NCBI GenBank assembly: GCA_963693285.1
Contig: OY848917.1
Location: 21,396,245-21,460,244, forward strand
DNA: 64,000 nucleotides
From: Xestospongia muta
Taxonomy: Eukaryota > Porifera > Demospongiae > Haplosclerida > Petrosiidae
Reading direction: 5' to 3'
The position numbers and the translations under genes were made by a program. The notes beneath the pieces are model-generated. The model was not told where the DNA came from. It did no database searches and was given only the letters and a program-made list of their open reading frames with translations. How positions within the stretch are numbered: position 1 is the stretch's first letter; every line of letters starts with the position of its first letter. Positions 12,301-27,300 of the stretch are shown piece after piece.

Positions 12301-15300
12301 GCTGATACAGAAATTGGCAGTTACAGGATCCATTCACTTTAATCTCATTTCTTGCTCTCATAAGTTGCATATAACAATATAATAAATAAAATTGCAAAAT
12401 GGATACACATAGATACCATACAATCTAAAACAATCATAGTACAGCCTGACAAGCTTCCCATGCAAGACATAGCAAACAATTAACATTTATACAAACAATA
12501 GGGTAAATAAAATAACAACATTCAATTTAAAACACTTAAAATTCATACTACATTATATCACACTTACCCACTATTATATTGTAAACAACACATTCAAATG
12601 ACAAGTAATCACACCAACATAAATTTAAAAAACAAAATAATAAAGTAAACAAAATCACAACAACACATTCAATATACTTTGAATTCATACTACATTATAT
12701 CAAAATTACATCCTAATATATTGTAAAGAACACATTTAGATGACAAGTAATAACAGCAAACATAAATGTGTAAACAAACAGCAATACTGTAAACAAAATC
12801 ATAACAACACATTCAGTATGGTCAAAATGCATACTAGGTTATAGCTATAAAATGCTCAAAATATACCTAAAAAGAAACCTAGCAAGAAGCTTCAACTCTT
12901 ATTATTGATATTGAATGGTATAGCAATCGCAGTTAGGGATACAAAATCCATTGCTGATACAGAAATTAACAGTTACAGGATCCATTCACTTTAATCTCAT
13001 TTCTTGCTCTCATACGTTGCATATAACAATATAATAAATAAAATTGCAAAAATGGATACACATAGATACCACACAATCTAAAACAATCATAGTACAGCCT
13101 GACAAGCTTCCCATGCAAGACATTGCAAACAATTAACGTTTATACAAATAATAGGGTAAGTAAAATAACAACATTCAATTTAAAACTTTTAGAATTCATA
13201 CTACATATTATCACACTTACCTCCTATTATATTGTAAACAACACATTCAGATGACAAGTAATCACACCAACATAAATTTAAAAAACAAAACAATAAAGTA
13301 AACAAAATCACAACAACACATTCAATATACTTTGAATTCATACTACATTATATCACAATTACATCATATTATATTGTAAAGAACACACTTAGATGACAAG
13401 TAATAACGGCAAACATAAATGTGTAAACAAAAAGCAATACTGTATCACAACAACACATTCAGTATGCTCAAAATGCATACTAGGTTATAGCTATAAAATG
13501 CTCAAAAAATATCTAAAAAGAAACCTAGCAAGAAGCTTCAACTCTTATTATTGATAGATATCGAATGTTATAGTAATCACAGTTAGGATTACAAAAAACA
13601 TTGCTGATACAGAAATTGGCGATTACAGAATCTATTCACTTTAATCTCATTTCTTGCTCTCATAAGTTGCATATAACAATATAATAAATAAAATTGCAAA
13701 AATAGATACACATAGATACCATACAATCTAAAACAATCATAGTACAGCCTGACAAGCTTCCCATGCAAGACATTGCAAACAATTAACTTTTATACAAACA
13801 ATAGGGTAAATAAAATAACAAAATTCAATTTAAAACACTTAGAATTCATACTACATTATATCACACTTACCTCCTATATATTGTAAACAACACATTCAGA
13901 TGACAAGTAATCACAACAACATAAATTTAAAAAACAAAACAATAAAGTAAACAAAATCACAACAAAATATTCAATATACTTTGAATTCATACTACATTAT
14001 ATCAAAATTACATCCTATTATATTGTAAAGAACACATTTAGATGACAAGTAATAACAGCAAACATAAATGTGTAAACAAAAAGCAATACTGTAAACAAAA
14101 TCTCAACAACACATTCAGTATACTCAAAATGCATACTAGGTTATAGCTATAAAATGCTCAAAATATACCTAAAAAGAAACCTAGCAAGAAGCTTCAACTC
14201 TTATTATTGATAGATATCGAATGTTATACCAATCACAGTTGGGTTTACGAAATCCATTGCTGATACAGAAATTGACAGTTACAGGATCCATTCATTTTAA
14301 TCTCATTTCTTGCTCTCATAAGTTGCATATAACAATATAATAAATAAAATTGCAAAAATGGATACACATAGATACCACACAATCTAAAACAATCATAGTA
14401 CAGCCTGACAAGCTTCCCATGCAAGACATTGCAAACGATTAACGTTTATACAAACAATAGGGTAAATAAAATAACAAAATTCAATTTAAAACTCTTAGAA
14501 TTCATACTACATTATATCACACTTACCAACTATTATATTGTAAACAACACATTCAGATGACAAGTAATCACACCAACATAAATTTAAAAAACAAAACAAT
14601 AAAGTAAACAAAATCACAACAACACATTCAACATACTTTGAATTCATACTACATTATATCAAAATTACATCATATTATATTGTAAAGAACACACTTAGAT
14701 GACAAGTAATAACGGCAAACATAAATGTGTAAACAAAAAGCAATACTGTATCACAACAACACATTCAGTATGCTCAAAATGCATACTAGGTTGTAGCTAT
14801 AAAATGCTCAAAAAATATCTAAAAAGAAACCTAGCAAGAAGCTTCAACTCTTATTATTGATAGATATCGAATGTTATAGTAATCACAGTTAGGATTACAA
14901 AAAACATTGCTGATACAGAAATTGGCGATTACAGAATCTATTCACTTTAATCTCATTTCTTGCTCTCATAAGTTGCATATAACAATATAATAAATAAAAT
15001 TGCAAAAATAGATACACATAGATACCATACAATCTAAAACAATCATAGTACAGCCTGACAAGCTTCCCATGCAAGACATTGCAAACAATTAACTTTTATA
15101 CAAACAATAGGGTAAATAAAATAACAAAATTCAATTTAAAACACTTAGAATTCATACTACATTATATCACACTTACCTCCTATTATATTGTAAGCAACAC
15201 ATTCAGATGACAAGTAATCACACCAACATAAATTTAAAAAACAAAACAATAAAGTAAACAAAATCACAACAAAATATTCAATATACTTTGAATTCATACT

Positions 15301-18300
15301 ACATTATATCAAAATTACATCCTATTATATTGTAAAGAACACATTTAGATGACAAGTAATAACAGCAAACATAAATGTGTAAACAAAAAGCAATACAGTA
15401 ACAAAATCACAACAACACATTCAGTATGCTCAAAATGCATACTAGGTTATAGCTATAAAATGCTCAAAATATACCTAAAAAGAAACCTAGCAAGAAGCTT
15501 CAACTCTTATTATTGATAGATATCGAATGTTATACCAATCACAGTTGGGTTTACGAAATCCATTGCTGATACAGAAATTGACAGTTACAGGATCCATTCA
15601 TTTTAATCTCATTTCTTGCTCTCATACGTTGCATATAACAATATAATAAATAAAATTGTAAAAATGGATACACATAGATACCACACAATCTAAAACAATC
15701 ATAGTACAGCCTGACAAGCTTCCCATGCAAGACATTGCAAACAATTAACATTTATACAAACAATAGGGTAAATAAAATAACAATATTCAATTTAAAACTC
15801 TTAGAATTCATACTACATTATATCATACTTACCCGCTATTATATTGCAAACAACACATTCAGATGACAAGTAATCACACCAACATAAATTATAAAACAAA
15901 ACAATAAAGTAAACATAATCACAACAACACATTCAATATACTTTGAATTCATACTACATTATATCAAAATTACATACTATTATATTGTAAAGAACACATT
16001 TAGATGACAAGTAATAACAGCAAACATAAATGTGTAAACAAAAAGCAATACAGTAACAAAATCACAACAACACATTCAGTATGCTCAAAATGCATACTAG
16101 GTTATAGCTATAAAATGCTCAAAATATACCTAAAAAGAAACCTAGCAAGAAGCTTCAACTCTTATTATTGATAGATATCGAATGTTATACCAATCACAGT
16201 TAGGGTTACGAAATCCATTGCTGATACAGAAATTGACAGTTACAGGATCCATTCACTTTAATCTCATTTCTTGCTCTCATAAGTTGCATATAACAATATA
16301 ATAAATAAAATTGCAAAAATGGATACACATAGATACCACACAATCTAAAACAATCATAGTACAGCCTGACAAGCTTCCCATGCAAGACATTGCAAACAAT
16401 TAACGTTTATACAAACAATAGGGTAAATAAAATAACAAAATTCAATTTAAAACTCTTAGAATTCATACTACATTATATCACACTTACCAACTATTATATT
16501 GTAAACAACACATTCAGATGACAAGTAATCACACCAACATAAATTTAAAAAACAAAACAATAAAGTAAACAAAATCACAACAACACATTCAACATACTTT
16601 GAATTCATACTACATTATATCAAAATTACATCATATTATATTGTAAAGAACACACTTAGATGACAAGTAATAACGGCAAACATAAATGTGTAAACAAAAA
16701 GCAATACTGTATCACAACAACACATTCAACATACTTTGAATTCATACTACATTATATCAAAATTACATCATATTATATTGTAAAGAACACACTTAGATGA
16801 CAAGTAATAACAGCAAACATAAATGTGTAAACAAAAAGCAATACAGTAACAAAATCACAACAACACATTCAGTATGCTCAAAATGCATACTAGGTTATAG
16901 CTATAAAATGCTCAAAATATACCTAAAAAGAAACCTAGCAAGAAGCTTCAACTCTTATTATTGATAGATATCGAATGTTATACCAATCACAGTTGGGTTT
17001 ATGAAATCCATTGCTGATACAGAAATTGACAGTTACAGGATCCATTCATTTTAATCTCATTTCTTGCTCTCATACGTTGCATATAACAATATAATAAATA
17101 AAATTGTAAAAATGGATACACATAGATACCACACAATCTAAAACAATCATAGTACAGCCTGACAAGCTTCCCATGCAAGACATTGCAAACAATTAACATT
17201 TATACAAACAATAGGGTAAATAAAATAACAATATTCAATTTAAAACTCTTAGAATTCATACTACATTATATCATACTTACCCGCTATTATATTGCAAACA
17301 ACACATTCAGATGACAAGTAATCACACCAACATAAATTATAAAACAAAACAATAAAGTAAACAAAATCACAACAACACATTAAATATACTTTGAATCATA
17401 CTACATTATATCAAAATTACATACTATTATATTGTAAAGAACACATTTAGATGACAAGTAATAACAGCAAACATAAATGTGTAAACAAAAAGCAATACAG
17501 TAACAAAATCACAACAACACATTCAGTATGCTCAAAATGCATACTAGGTTATAGCTATAAAATGCTCAAAATATACCTAAAAAGAAACCTAGCAAGAAGC
17601 TTCAACTCTTATTATTGATAGATATCGAATGTTATAGCAATCACAGTTAGGGTTACGAAATCCATTGCTGATACAGAAATTGACAGTTACAGGATCCATT
17701 CACTTTAATCTCATTTCTTGCTCTCATAAGTTGCATATAACAATATAATAAATAAAATTGCAAAAATGGATACACATAGATACCACACAATCTAAAACAA
17801 TCATAGTACAGCCTGACAAGCTTCCCATGCAAGACATTGCAAACAATTAACGTTTATACAAACAATAGGGTAAATAAAATAACAAAATTCAATTTAAAAC
17901 TCTTAGAATTCATACTACATTATATCACACTTACCAACTATTATATTGTAAACAACACATTCAGATGACAAGTAATCACACCAACATAAATTTAAAAAAC
18001 AAAACAATAAAGTAAACAAAATCACAACAACACATTCAACATACTTTGAATTCATACTACATTATATCAAAATTACATCATATTATATTGTAAAGAACAC
18101 ACTTAGATGACAAGTAATAACGGCAAACATAAATGTGTAAACAAAAAGCAATACTGTATCACAACAACACATTCAGTATGCTCAAAATGCATACTAGGTT
18201 ATAGCTATAAAATGCTCAAAAAATATCTAAAAAGAAACCTAGCAAGAAGCTTCAACTCTTATTATTGATAGATATCGAATGTTATAGTAATCACAGTTAG

Positions 18301-21300
18301 GATTACAAAAAACATTGCTGATACAGAAATTGGCGATTACAGAATCTATTCACTTTAATCTCATTTCTTGCTCTCATAAGTTGCATATAACAATATAATA
18401 AATAAAATTGCAAAAATAGATACACATAGATACCATACAATCTAAAACAATCATAGTACAGCCTGACAAGCTTCCCATGCAAGACATTGCAAACAATTAA
18501 CTTTTATACAAACAATAGGGTAAATAAAATAACAAAATTCAATTTAAAACACTTAGAATTCATACTACATTATATCACACTTACCTCCTATTATATTGTA
18601 AGCAACACATTCAGATGACAAGTAATCACACCAACATAAATTTAAAAAACAAAACAATAAAGTAAACAAAATCACAACAAAATATTCAATATACTTTGAA
18701 TTCATACTACATTATATCAAAATTACATCCTATTATATTGTGGAGAACACATTTAGATGACAAGTAATAACAGCAAACATAAATGTGTAAACAAAAAGCA
18801 ATACTGTAAACAAAATCACAACAACACATTCAGTATGCTCAAAATGCATACTAGGTTATAGCTATAAAATGCTCAAAATATACCTAAAAAGAAACCTAGC
18901 AAGAAGCTTCAACTCTTATTATTGATAGATATCGAATGTTATACCAATCACAGTTGGGTTTACGAAATCCATTGCTGATACAGAAATTGACAGTTACAGG
19001 ATCCATTCATTTTAATCTCATTTCTTGCTCTCATACGTTGCATTTAACAATATGATGAATAAAATTGTAAAAATGGATATACATAGATACCACACAATCT
19101 AAAACAATCATAGTACAGCCTGACAAGCTTCCCATGCAAGACATTGCAAACAATTAACATTTATACAAACAATAGGGTAAATAAAATAACAAAATTCAAT
19201 TTAAAACTTTTAGAATTCATACTACATATTATCACACTTACCTCCTATTATATTGTAAACAACACATTCAGATGACAAGTAATCACACCAACATAAATTA
19301 TAAAACAAAACAATAAAGTAAACAAAATCACAACAACACATTCAATATACTTTGAATTCATACTACATTATATCAAAATTACATCCTATTATATTGTGGA
19401 GAACACATTTAGATGACAAGTAATAACAGCAAACATAAATGTGTAAACAAAAAGCAATACTGTAAACAAAATCACAACAACACATTCAGTATGCTCAAAA
19501 TGCATACTAGGTTATAGCTATAAAATGCTCAAAATATACCTAAAAAGAAACCTAGCAAGAAGCTTCAACTCTTATTATTGATAGATATCGAATGTTATAC
19601 CAATCACAGTTGGGTTTACGAAATCCATTGCTGATACAGAAATTGACAGTTACAGGATCCATTCATTTTAATCTCATTTCTTGCTCTCATACGTTGCATT
19701 TAACAATATGATGAATAAAATTGTAAAAATGGATATACATAGATACCACACAATCTAAAACAATCATAGTACAGCCTGACAAGCTTCCCATGCAAGACAT
19801 TGCAAACAATTAACATTTATACAAACAATAGGGTAAATAAAATAACAAAATTCAATTTAAAACTTTTAGAATTCATACTACATATTATCACACTTACCTC
19901 CTATTATATTGTAAACAACACATTCAGATGACAAGTAATCACACCAACATAAATTATAAAACAAAACAATAAAGTAAACATAATCACAACAACACATTCA
20001 ATATACTTTGAATTCATACTACATTATATCAAAATTACATACTATTATATTGTAAAGAACACATTTAGATGACAAGTAATAACAGCAAACATAAATGTGT
20101 AAACAAAAAGCAATACAGTAACAAAATCACAACAACACATTCAGTATGCTCAAAATGCATACTAGGTTATAGCTATTAAATGCTCAAAATATACCTAAAA
20201 AGAAACCTAGCAAGAAGCTTCAACTCTTATTATTGATAGATATCGAATGTTATAGCAATCACAGTTAGGGTTATGAAATCCATTGCATATAGCCTGACAA
20301 GCTTCCCATGCAAGACATTGTAAACAATTGACGTTTATACAAACAATAGGGTAAATAAAATAACAATATTCAATTTAAAACTCTTAGAATTCATACTACA
20401 TTATATCATACTTACCCGCTATTATATTGTAAACAACACATTCAGATGACAAGTAATCACACCAACATAAATTTAAAAAACAAAACAATAAAGTAAACAA
20501 AATCACAACAACACATTCAATATACTTTGAATTCATACTACATTATATCAAAATTACATCCTATTATATTGTAAACAACACATTTAGACGACAAGTAATA
20601 ACAGCAAACATAAATTTGTAAATAAACAGCAATACTGTAAACAAAATCACAACAACACATTCAGTATGCTCAAAATGCATACTAGGTTATAGCTATAAAA
20701 TGCTCAAAATATACCTAAAAAGAAACCTAGCAAGAAGCTTCAACTCTTATTATTGATAGATATCGAATGTTATACCAATCACAGTTGGGTTTACGAAATC
20801 CATTGCTGATACAGAAATTAACAGTTACAGGATCCATTCACTTTAATCTCATTTCTTGCTCTCATACGTTGCATATAACAATATAATAAATAAAATTGCA
20901 AAAATGGATACACATAGATACCACACAATCTAAAACAATCATAGTACAGCCTGACAAGCTTCCCATGCAAGACATTGCAAACAATTAACATTTATACAAA
21001 CAATAGGGTAAATAAAATAACAAAATTCAATTTAAAACTTTTAGAATTCATACTACATATTATCACACTTACCTCCTATTATATTGTAAACAACACATTC
21101 AGATGACAAGTAATCACACCAACATAAATGTGAAAAACAAAACAATAGAGTAAACAAAATCACAACAACACATTCAATATATTTAAAATTCATCTTAATT
21201 CTCTTACATCCTCATTAATATAATCTTAACTAATTAAGGCATAAAAATGGCTTACTACTTCAAGCTCTGTAAAAACTACTACTTTCATTCTTAAACCACT

Positions 21301-24300
21301 TGAAATAAAACTTCTAACACCATATACTTTATATAAAAACATAAATATCTGTATAAAATAATCTTTAAAGTCTTCTAGTTTTGTAATTACTTTGGCACAA
21401 CAGAACAATAACAAGAAAGAAGAAAAACATTGTGCTGCTCTTATACTGGTGCTACCACCTGCTTTATATACTTCTTAGAGTTAGGTAAAGTAGTCTTATA
21501 TCGTTACCATATCTATGCTATATCTTCTCTAATAGTTACTATCCATTCACATAACTTAAACAATACAGTTCATTCTCATCATCTCAATTACCTTAGTAAC
21601 AACATTCACATCGACATTATGCTTGAGAAATAGTTCAACAATGTCTCTACGTCCTTTAGAACTTGCATAATGAAGAGCTGCCCATCCTCTCTATTAGAAA
21701 AACACACAAACAATAAACTGTAAAGTGTAACTACTAACACTCTATATTTCACTCTATATTTATAAAAATTCAAAGCTAAACAAATGATGCTTAATTCATG
21801 TCCATTACTGCTATTTTGGTGTGTGCATCTCAACTGATTATTGGAAATTTATGAAAAAGTGATCTCTATACATCTGATGGTGTCCAATAACAATAGGTAG
21901 GAAAACTAGTTAACAAACATGTTATAAAAACAAATGACATTTTTTCAAATATTCTAATAAAGTCTTTGCATCCTCTTCTACTTCTAATCTTCATCATATC
22001 TGGCATATTCTTAAAGACAATTTTCAACCTTTATTATGATAGTAAACAACTAATATTTCTCTTTAAAGAAAAGGATTTACAATTTATCTTTAGTTATACT
22101 GACTGTCTCATATAACATATGCACATCAACACTTACTTCGTCAACAAGATCTAGTTTGGCTCCTTTCTGTGCTAAAATAAAAACAACATCTTTGTGTCCA
22201 TTCTCTGCTGCTAACATGACTGCAGTCATTCTACCCTAAATATATTATTAATTACCACATTAACATGAATCATAACATCAATATATTACCTTTACCAACA
22301 CTTAGATGTATCAGTACACTAGTAACATTACAAACTTAGACAAAATTATGTATAGTCAAGCAAAATATGAGTCAAATAACTTTCAATAATTGGACATTAT
22401 AAATACAAATTTGAAACTTTACAAAAAACTTCAAGCATTATTATATAATTCATACTACATTATATCAAATTTACATATTATTGTATTATGAAGGACACAT
22501 TCATATGATAAGCAATAACAGCTGCATAAATGTGGAAACAAAAAGCAATAACATAAACAAAATAACAACAACACATTCAATAAGCTCAAAATTCATACTA
22601 GAATATAGCTACAATATGCTTAAAATGTAAGTAGTAAAACAACTTAGCAAAAAGATTTAAGCATTATTAGTGATACAAAATGTCATATCACACACAGTTA
22701 GGGTTAATAAAATTCATTGCTGATATAGCTATCAGTAGTTAAAGAATGCACTTCAATGTCATTTGTGGCTTTCATAAGCTCCAGTTACAATATAATGAAT
22801 AAAATTACAAATGTGAATACATATAGATACAACACAATCTAAAACAATTATGGTACACCCTTACAAGCTTCCCATCATAGCTATTAAAAACTATTAATGT
22901 AAATAAAAACAATAAGGTAACTAAATAACAACTTTCAATTCAAATGACTTAGAATTAATACTACATTATATCACACTTACTGGCTATTATATTTTAAACA
23001 ACATGTTCAGATGACAAGTTAAAACACCAACATAAATGTGAAAAATAAAACAACAGAGTAAACAAAATCACAACAACACATTCAATATACTTAAATTCAT
23101 ACTAGATTGTATCAAAATTATATCCTATTATATTGTAAAGTACACATTCAAATAAGCACTTACAAAAACATAAATGTGGAAATGAAAACAATACAGCAAA
23201 TAAAATGACAACAACTCGTTCAATAAGCTCAAAATTCATACTAGAATATAATATAGCTATAATATTTTTTTATACAGGTAGAGAAACAACTTAGCAAGAA
23301 GATTCGAGCATTATTAGTGATACCCAATGTCATATTGCACGCAGTTAGGGTTAATAAAATTCATTGCTAATATAGCTATCAGCTGTTAAAGGATGCACTT
23401 TAATGTCATTTGTGGCTTTCATAAGCTGCAATTACAATATAATGAATAAAATTGCAAATGTGAATACATATAGATACCACACAATACAAAACAATTATGG
23501 TACACCCTTACAAGCTTCCCATCATAGCTATTAAAAACTATTAATGTTAATAAAAACAATAGGGTAACTAAATAACAAGGTTCAATTCAAATGACTTAGA
23601 ATTAATACTACATTATATCACACTTACCAACTATTATATTTTAAACAACATATTCAGATTACAAGTCATCACACCAACATAAAAGTGAAAAATAAAACAA
23701 TAGAGTAAACAAAATCACAACAACACATTCAATATATTTAAAATTCATACTAAATTTATCAAAATTATATCCTATTATATTGTAAAGTACACATTCAAAT
23801 AAGCACTTACAAAAACATAAATGTGGAAATGAAAACAATACAGCAAATAAAATGACAACAACTCGTTCAATAAGCTCAAAATTCATACTAGAATATAGCT
23901 ATAATATTTTTTTATACAGGTAGAGAAACAACTTAGCAAGAAGATTCGAGCATTATTAGTGATACCCAATGTCATATTGCACGCAGTTAGGGTTAATAAA
24001 ATTCATTGCTAATATAGCTATCAGCTGTTAAAGGATGCACTTTAATGTCATTTGTGGCTTTCATAAGCTCCAATTACAATATAATGAATAAAATTACAAA
24101 TGTGAATACATATAGATACCACACAATACAAAACAATTATGGTACACCCTTACAAGCTTCCCATCATAGCTATTAAAAACTATTAATGTTAATAAAAACA
24201 ATAAGGTAACTAAATAACAACTTTCAATTCAAATGACTTAGAATTAATATTACATTATATCACTCTTACCAACTATTATATTTTAAACAACATATTCAGA

Positions 24301-27300
24301 TGACAAGTCATCACACCAACATAAATGTGAAAAATAAAACAATAGAGTAAACAAAATCACAACAACACATTCAATATACTTAAATTCATACTAGATTGTA
24401 TCAAAATTATATCCTATTATATTGTAAAGTACACATTCAAATAAGCACTTACAAAAACATAAATGTGGAAATGAAAACAATACAGCAAATAAAATGACAA
24501 CAACTCGTTCAATAAGCTCAAAATTCATACTAGAATATAGCTATAATATTTTTTTTATACAGGTAGAGAAACAACTTAGCAAGAAGATTCGAGCATTATT
24601 AGTGATACCCAATGTCAGATTGCACGCAGTTAGGGTTAATAAGATTCATTGCTAATATAGCTATCAGCTGTTAAAGGATGCACTTTAATGTCATTTGTGG
24701 CTTTCATAAGCTGCAATTACAATATAATGAATAAAATTGCAAATGTGAATACATATAGATACCACACAATACAAAACAATTATGGTACACCCTTACAAGC
24801 TTCCCATCATAGCTATTAAAGACTATTAATGTTAATAAAAACAATAGGGTAACAAAATAACAACATTCAATTCAAATGACTTAGAATTAATACTACATTA
24901 TATCACACTTACCGACTATTATATTTTAAACAACATATTCAGATGACAAGTCATCACACCAACATAAATGTGAAAAATAAAATAATAGAGTAAACAAAAT
25001 CGCAACAACACATTCAATATACTTAAATTCATACTAGATTTATCAAAATTATATCCTATTATATTGTAAAGTACACATTCAAATAAGCACTTACAAAAAC
25101 ATAAATGTGGAAATGAAAACAATACAGCAAATAAAATGACAACAACTCGTTCAATAAGTTCAAAATTCATACTAGAATATAGCTATAATATTTTTTTATA
25201 CAGGTAGAGAAACAACTTAGCAAGAGGATTCGAGCATTATTAGTGATACCCAATGTCATATTGCACGCAGTTAGGGTTAATAAAATTCATTGCTAATATA
25301 GCTATCAGCTGTTAAAGGATGCACTTTAATGTCATTTGTGGCTTTCATAAGCTGCAATTACAATATAATGAATAAAATTGCAAATGTGAATACATATAGA
25401 TACCACACAATACAAAACAATTATGGTACACCCTTACAAGCTTCCCATCATAGCTATTAAAAACTATTAATCTTAATAAAAACAATAGGGTAACAAAATA
25501 ACAACATTCAATTCAAAAGACTTAGAATTAATACTACATTATATCACACTTACCAACTATTATATTTTAAACAACATATTCAGATGACAAGTCATCACAC
25601 CAACATAAATGTGAAAAATAAAACAGTAGAGTAAACAAAATCACAACAACACATTCAATATATTTAAAATTCATATTAAATTTTTAAAAATTATATCCTA
25701 TTATATTGTAAAGGACACATTCAAATAAGTACTTACAAAAACATAAATGTGGAAATGAAAACAATACAGAAAACAAAATGATAATAACTCATACTAGAAT
25801 ATAGCTACAATATACTTAAAATATAGGTAGAGAAACAACTTAACAAGAAGATTCGAGCATTATTAGTGATACCCAATGTCGTATCACACACAGTTACGGT
25901 TAATAAAATTCATTGCTGATATAGTCATCAGTTGTTAAAGGATGCACTTTAATGTCATTTGTGGCTTTTATAAGCTCCAATTACAATATAATGAATAAAA
26001 TTACAAATGTGAATACATATAGATACCACACAATACAAAACAATTATGGTACACCCTTACAAGCTTCCCATCATAGCTATTAAAAACTATTAATGTTAAT
26101 AAAAACAATAAGGTAACTAAATAACAACTTTCAATTCAAATGACTTAGAATTAATATTACATTATATCACACTTACCAACTATTATATTTTAAACAACAT
26201 ATTCAGATGACAAGTCATCACACCAACATAAATGTGAAAAATAAAATAATAGAGTAAACAAAATCACAACAACACATTCAATATACTTAAATTCATACTA
26301 GATTGTATCAAAATTATATCCTATTATATTGTAAAGTACACATTCAAATAAGCACTTACAAAAACATAAATGTGGAAATGAAAACAATACAGCAAATAAA
26401 ATGACAACAACTCGTTCAATAAGCTCAAAATTCATACTAGAATATAGCTATAATATTTTTTTTATACAGGTAGAGAAACAACTTAGCAAGAAGATTCGAG
26501 CATTATTAGTGATACCCAATGTCATATTGCACGCAGTTAGGGTTAATAAAATTCATTGCTAATATAGCTATCAGCTGTTAAAGGATGCACTTTAATGTCA
26601 TTTGTGGCTTTCATAAGCTGCAATTACAATATAATGAATAAAATTGCAAATGTGAATACATATAAATACCACACAATACAAAACAATTATGGTACACCCT
26701 TACAAGCTTCCCATCATAGCTATTAAAAACTATTAATCTTAATAAAAACAATAGGGTAACAAAATAACAACATTCAATTCAAATGACTTAGAATTAATAC
26801 TACATTATATCACACTTACCAACTATTATATTTTAAACAACATATTCAGATGACAAGTCATCACACCAACATAAATGTGAAAAATAAAACAGTAGAGTAA
26901 ACAAAATCACAACAACACATTCAATATATTTAAAATTCATATTAAATTTTTAAAAATTATATCCTATTATATTGTAAAGGACACATTCAAATAAGTACTT
27001 ACAAAAACATAAATGTGGAAATGAAAACAATACAGTAAACAAAATGATAATAACTCATACTAGAATATAGCTACAATATGCTTAAAATATAGGTAGAGAA
27101 ACAACTTAACAAGAAGATTCGAGCATTATTAGTGATACCCAATGTCGTATCACACACAGTTAGGGTTAATAAAATTCATTGCTGATATAGTTATCAGCTG
27201 TTAAAGGATGCACTTTAATGTCATTTGTGGCTTTCATAAGCTGCAATTGCAATATAATGAATAAAATTGCAAATGTGAATACATATAGATACCACACAAT

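Larger units (their letters stand above)
21195..22435. repeat. Exon-pair block, copy 1 of a segmental duplication
   Basis: Carries ankyrin exons 7 and 6 with their intron. It is near-identical to 34560-35810, at an offset of about 13.37 kb, with only scattered substitutions. The duplication runs on into the neighbouring array units on both sides. Confidence 0.9.

Noticed and set aside
15551..17199. Identical 66-codon minus-strand frames at 15551-15751 and 16999-17199
   Set aside because: They are the same stretch of the array A unit in two young copies; no start context, domain or splice support.
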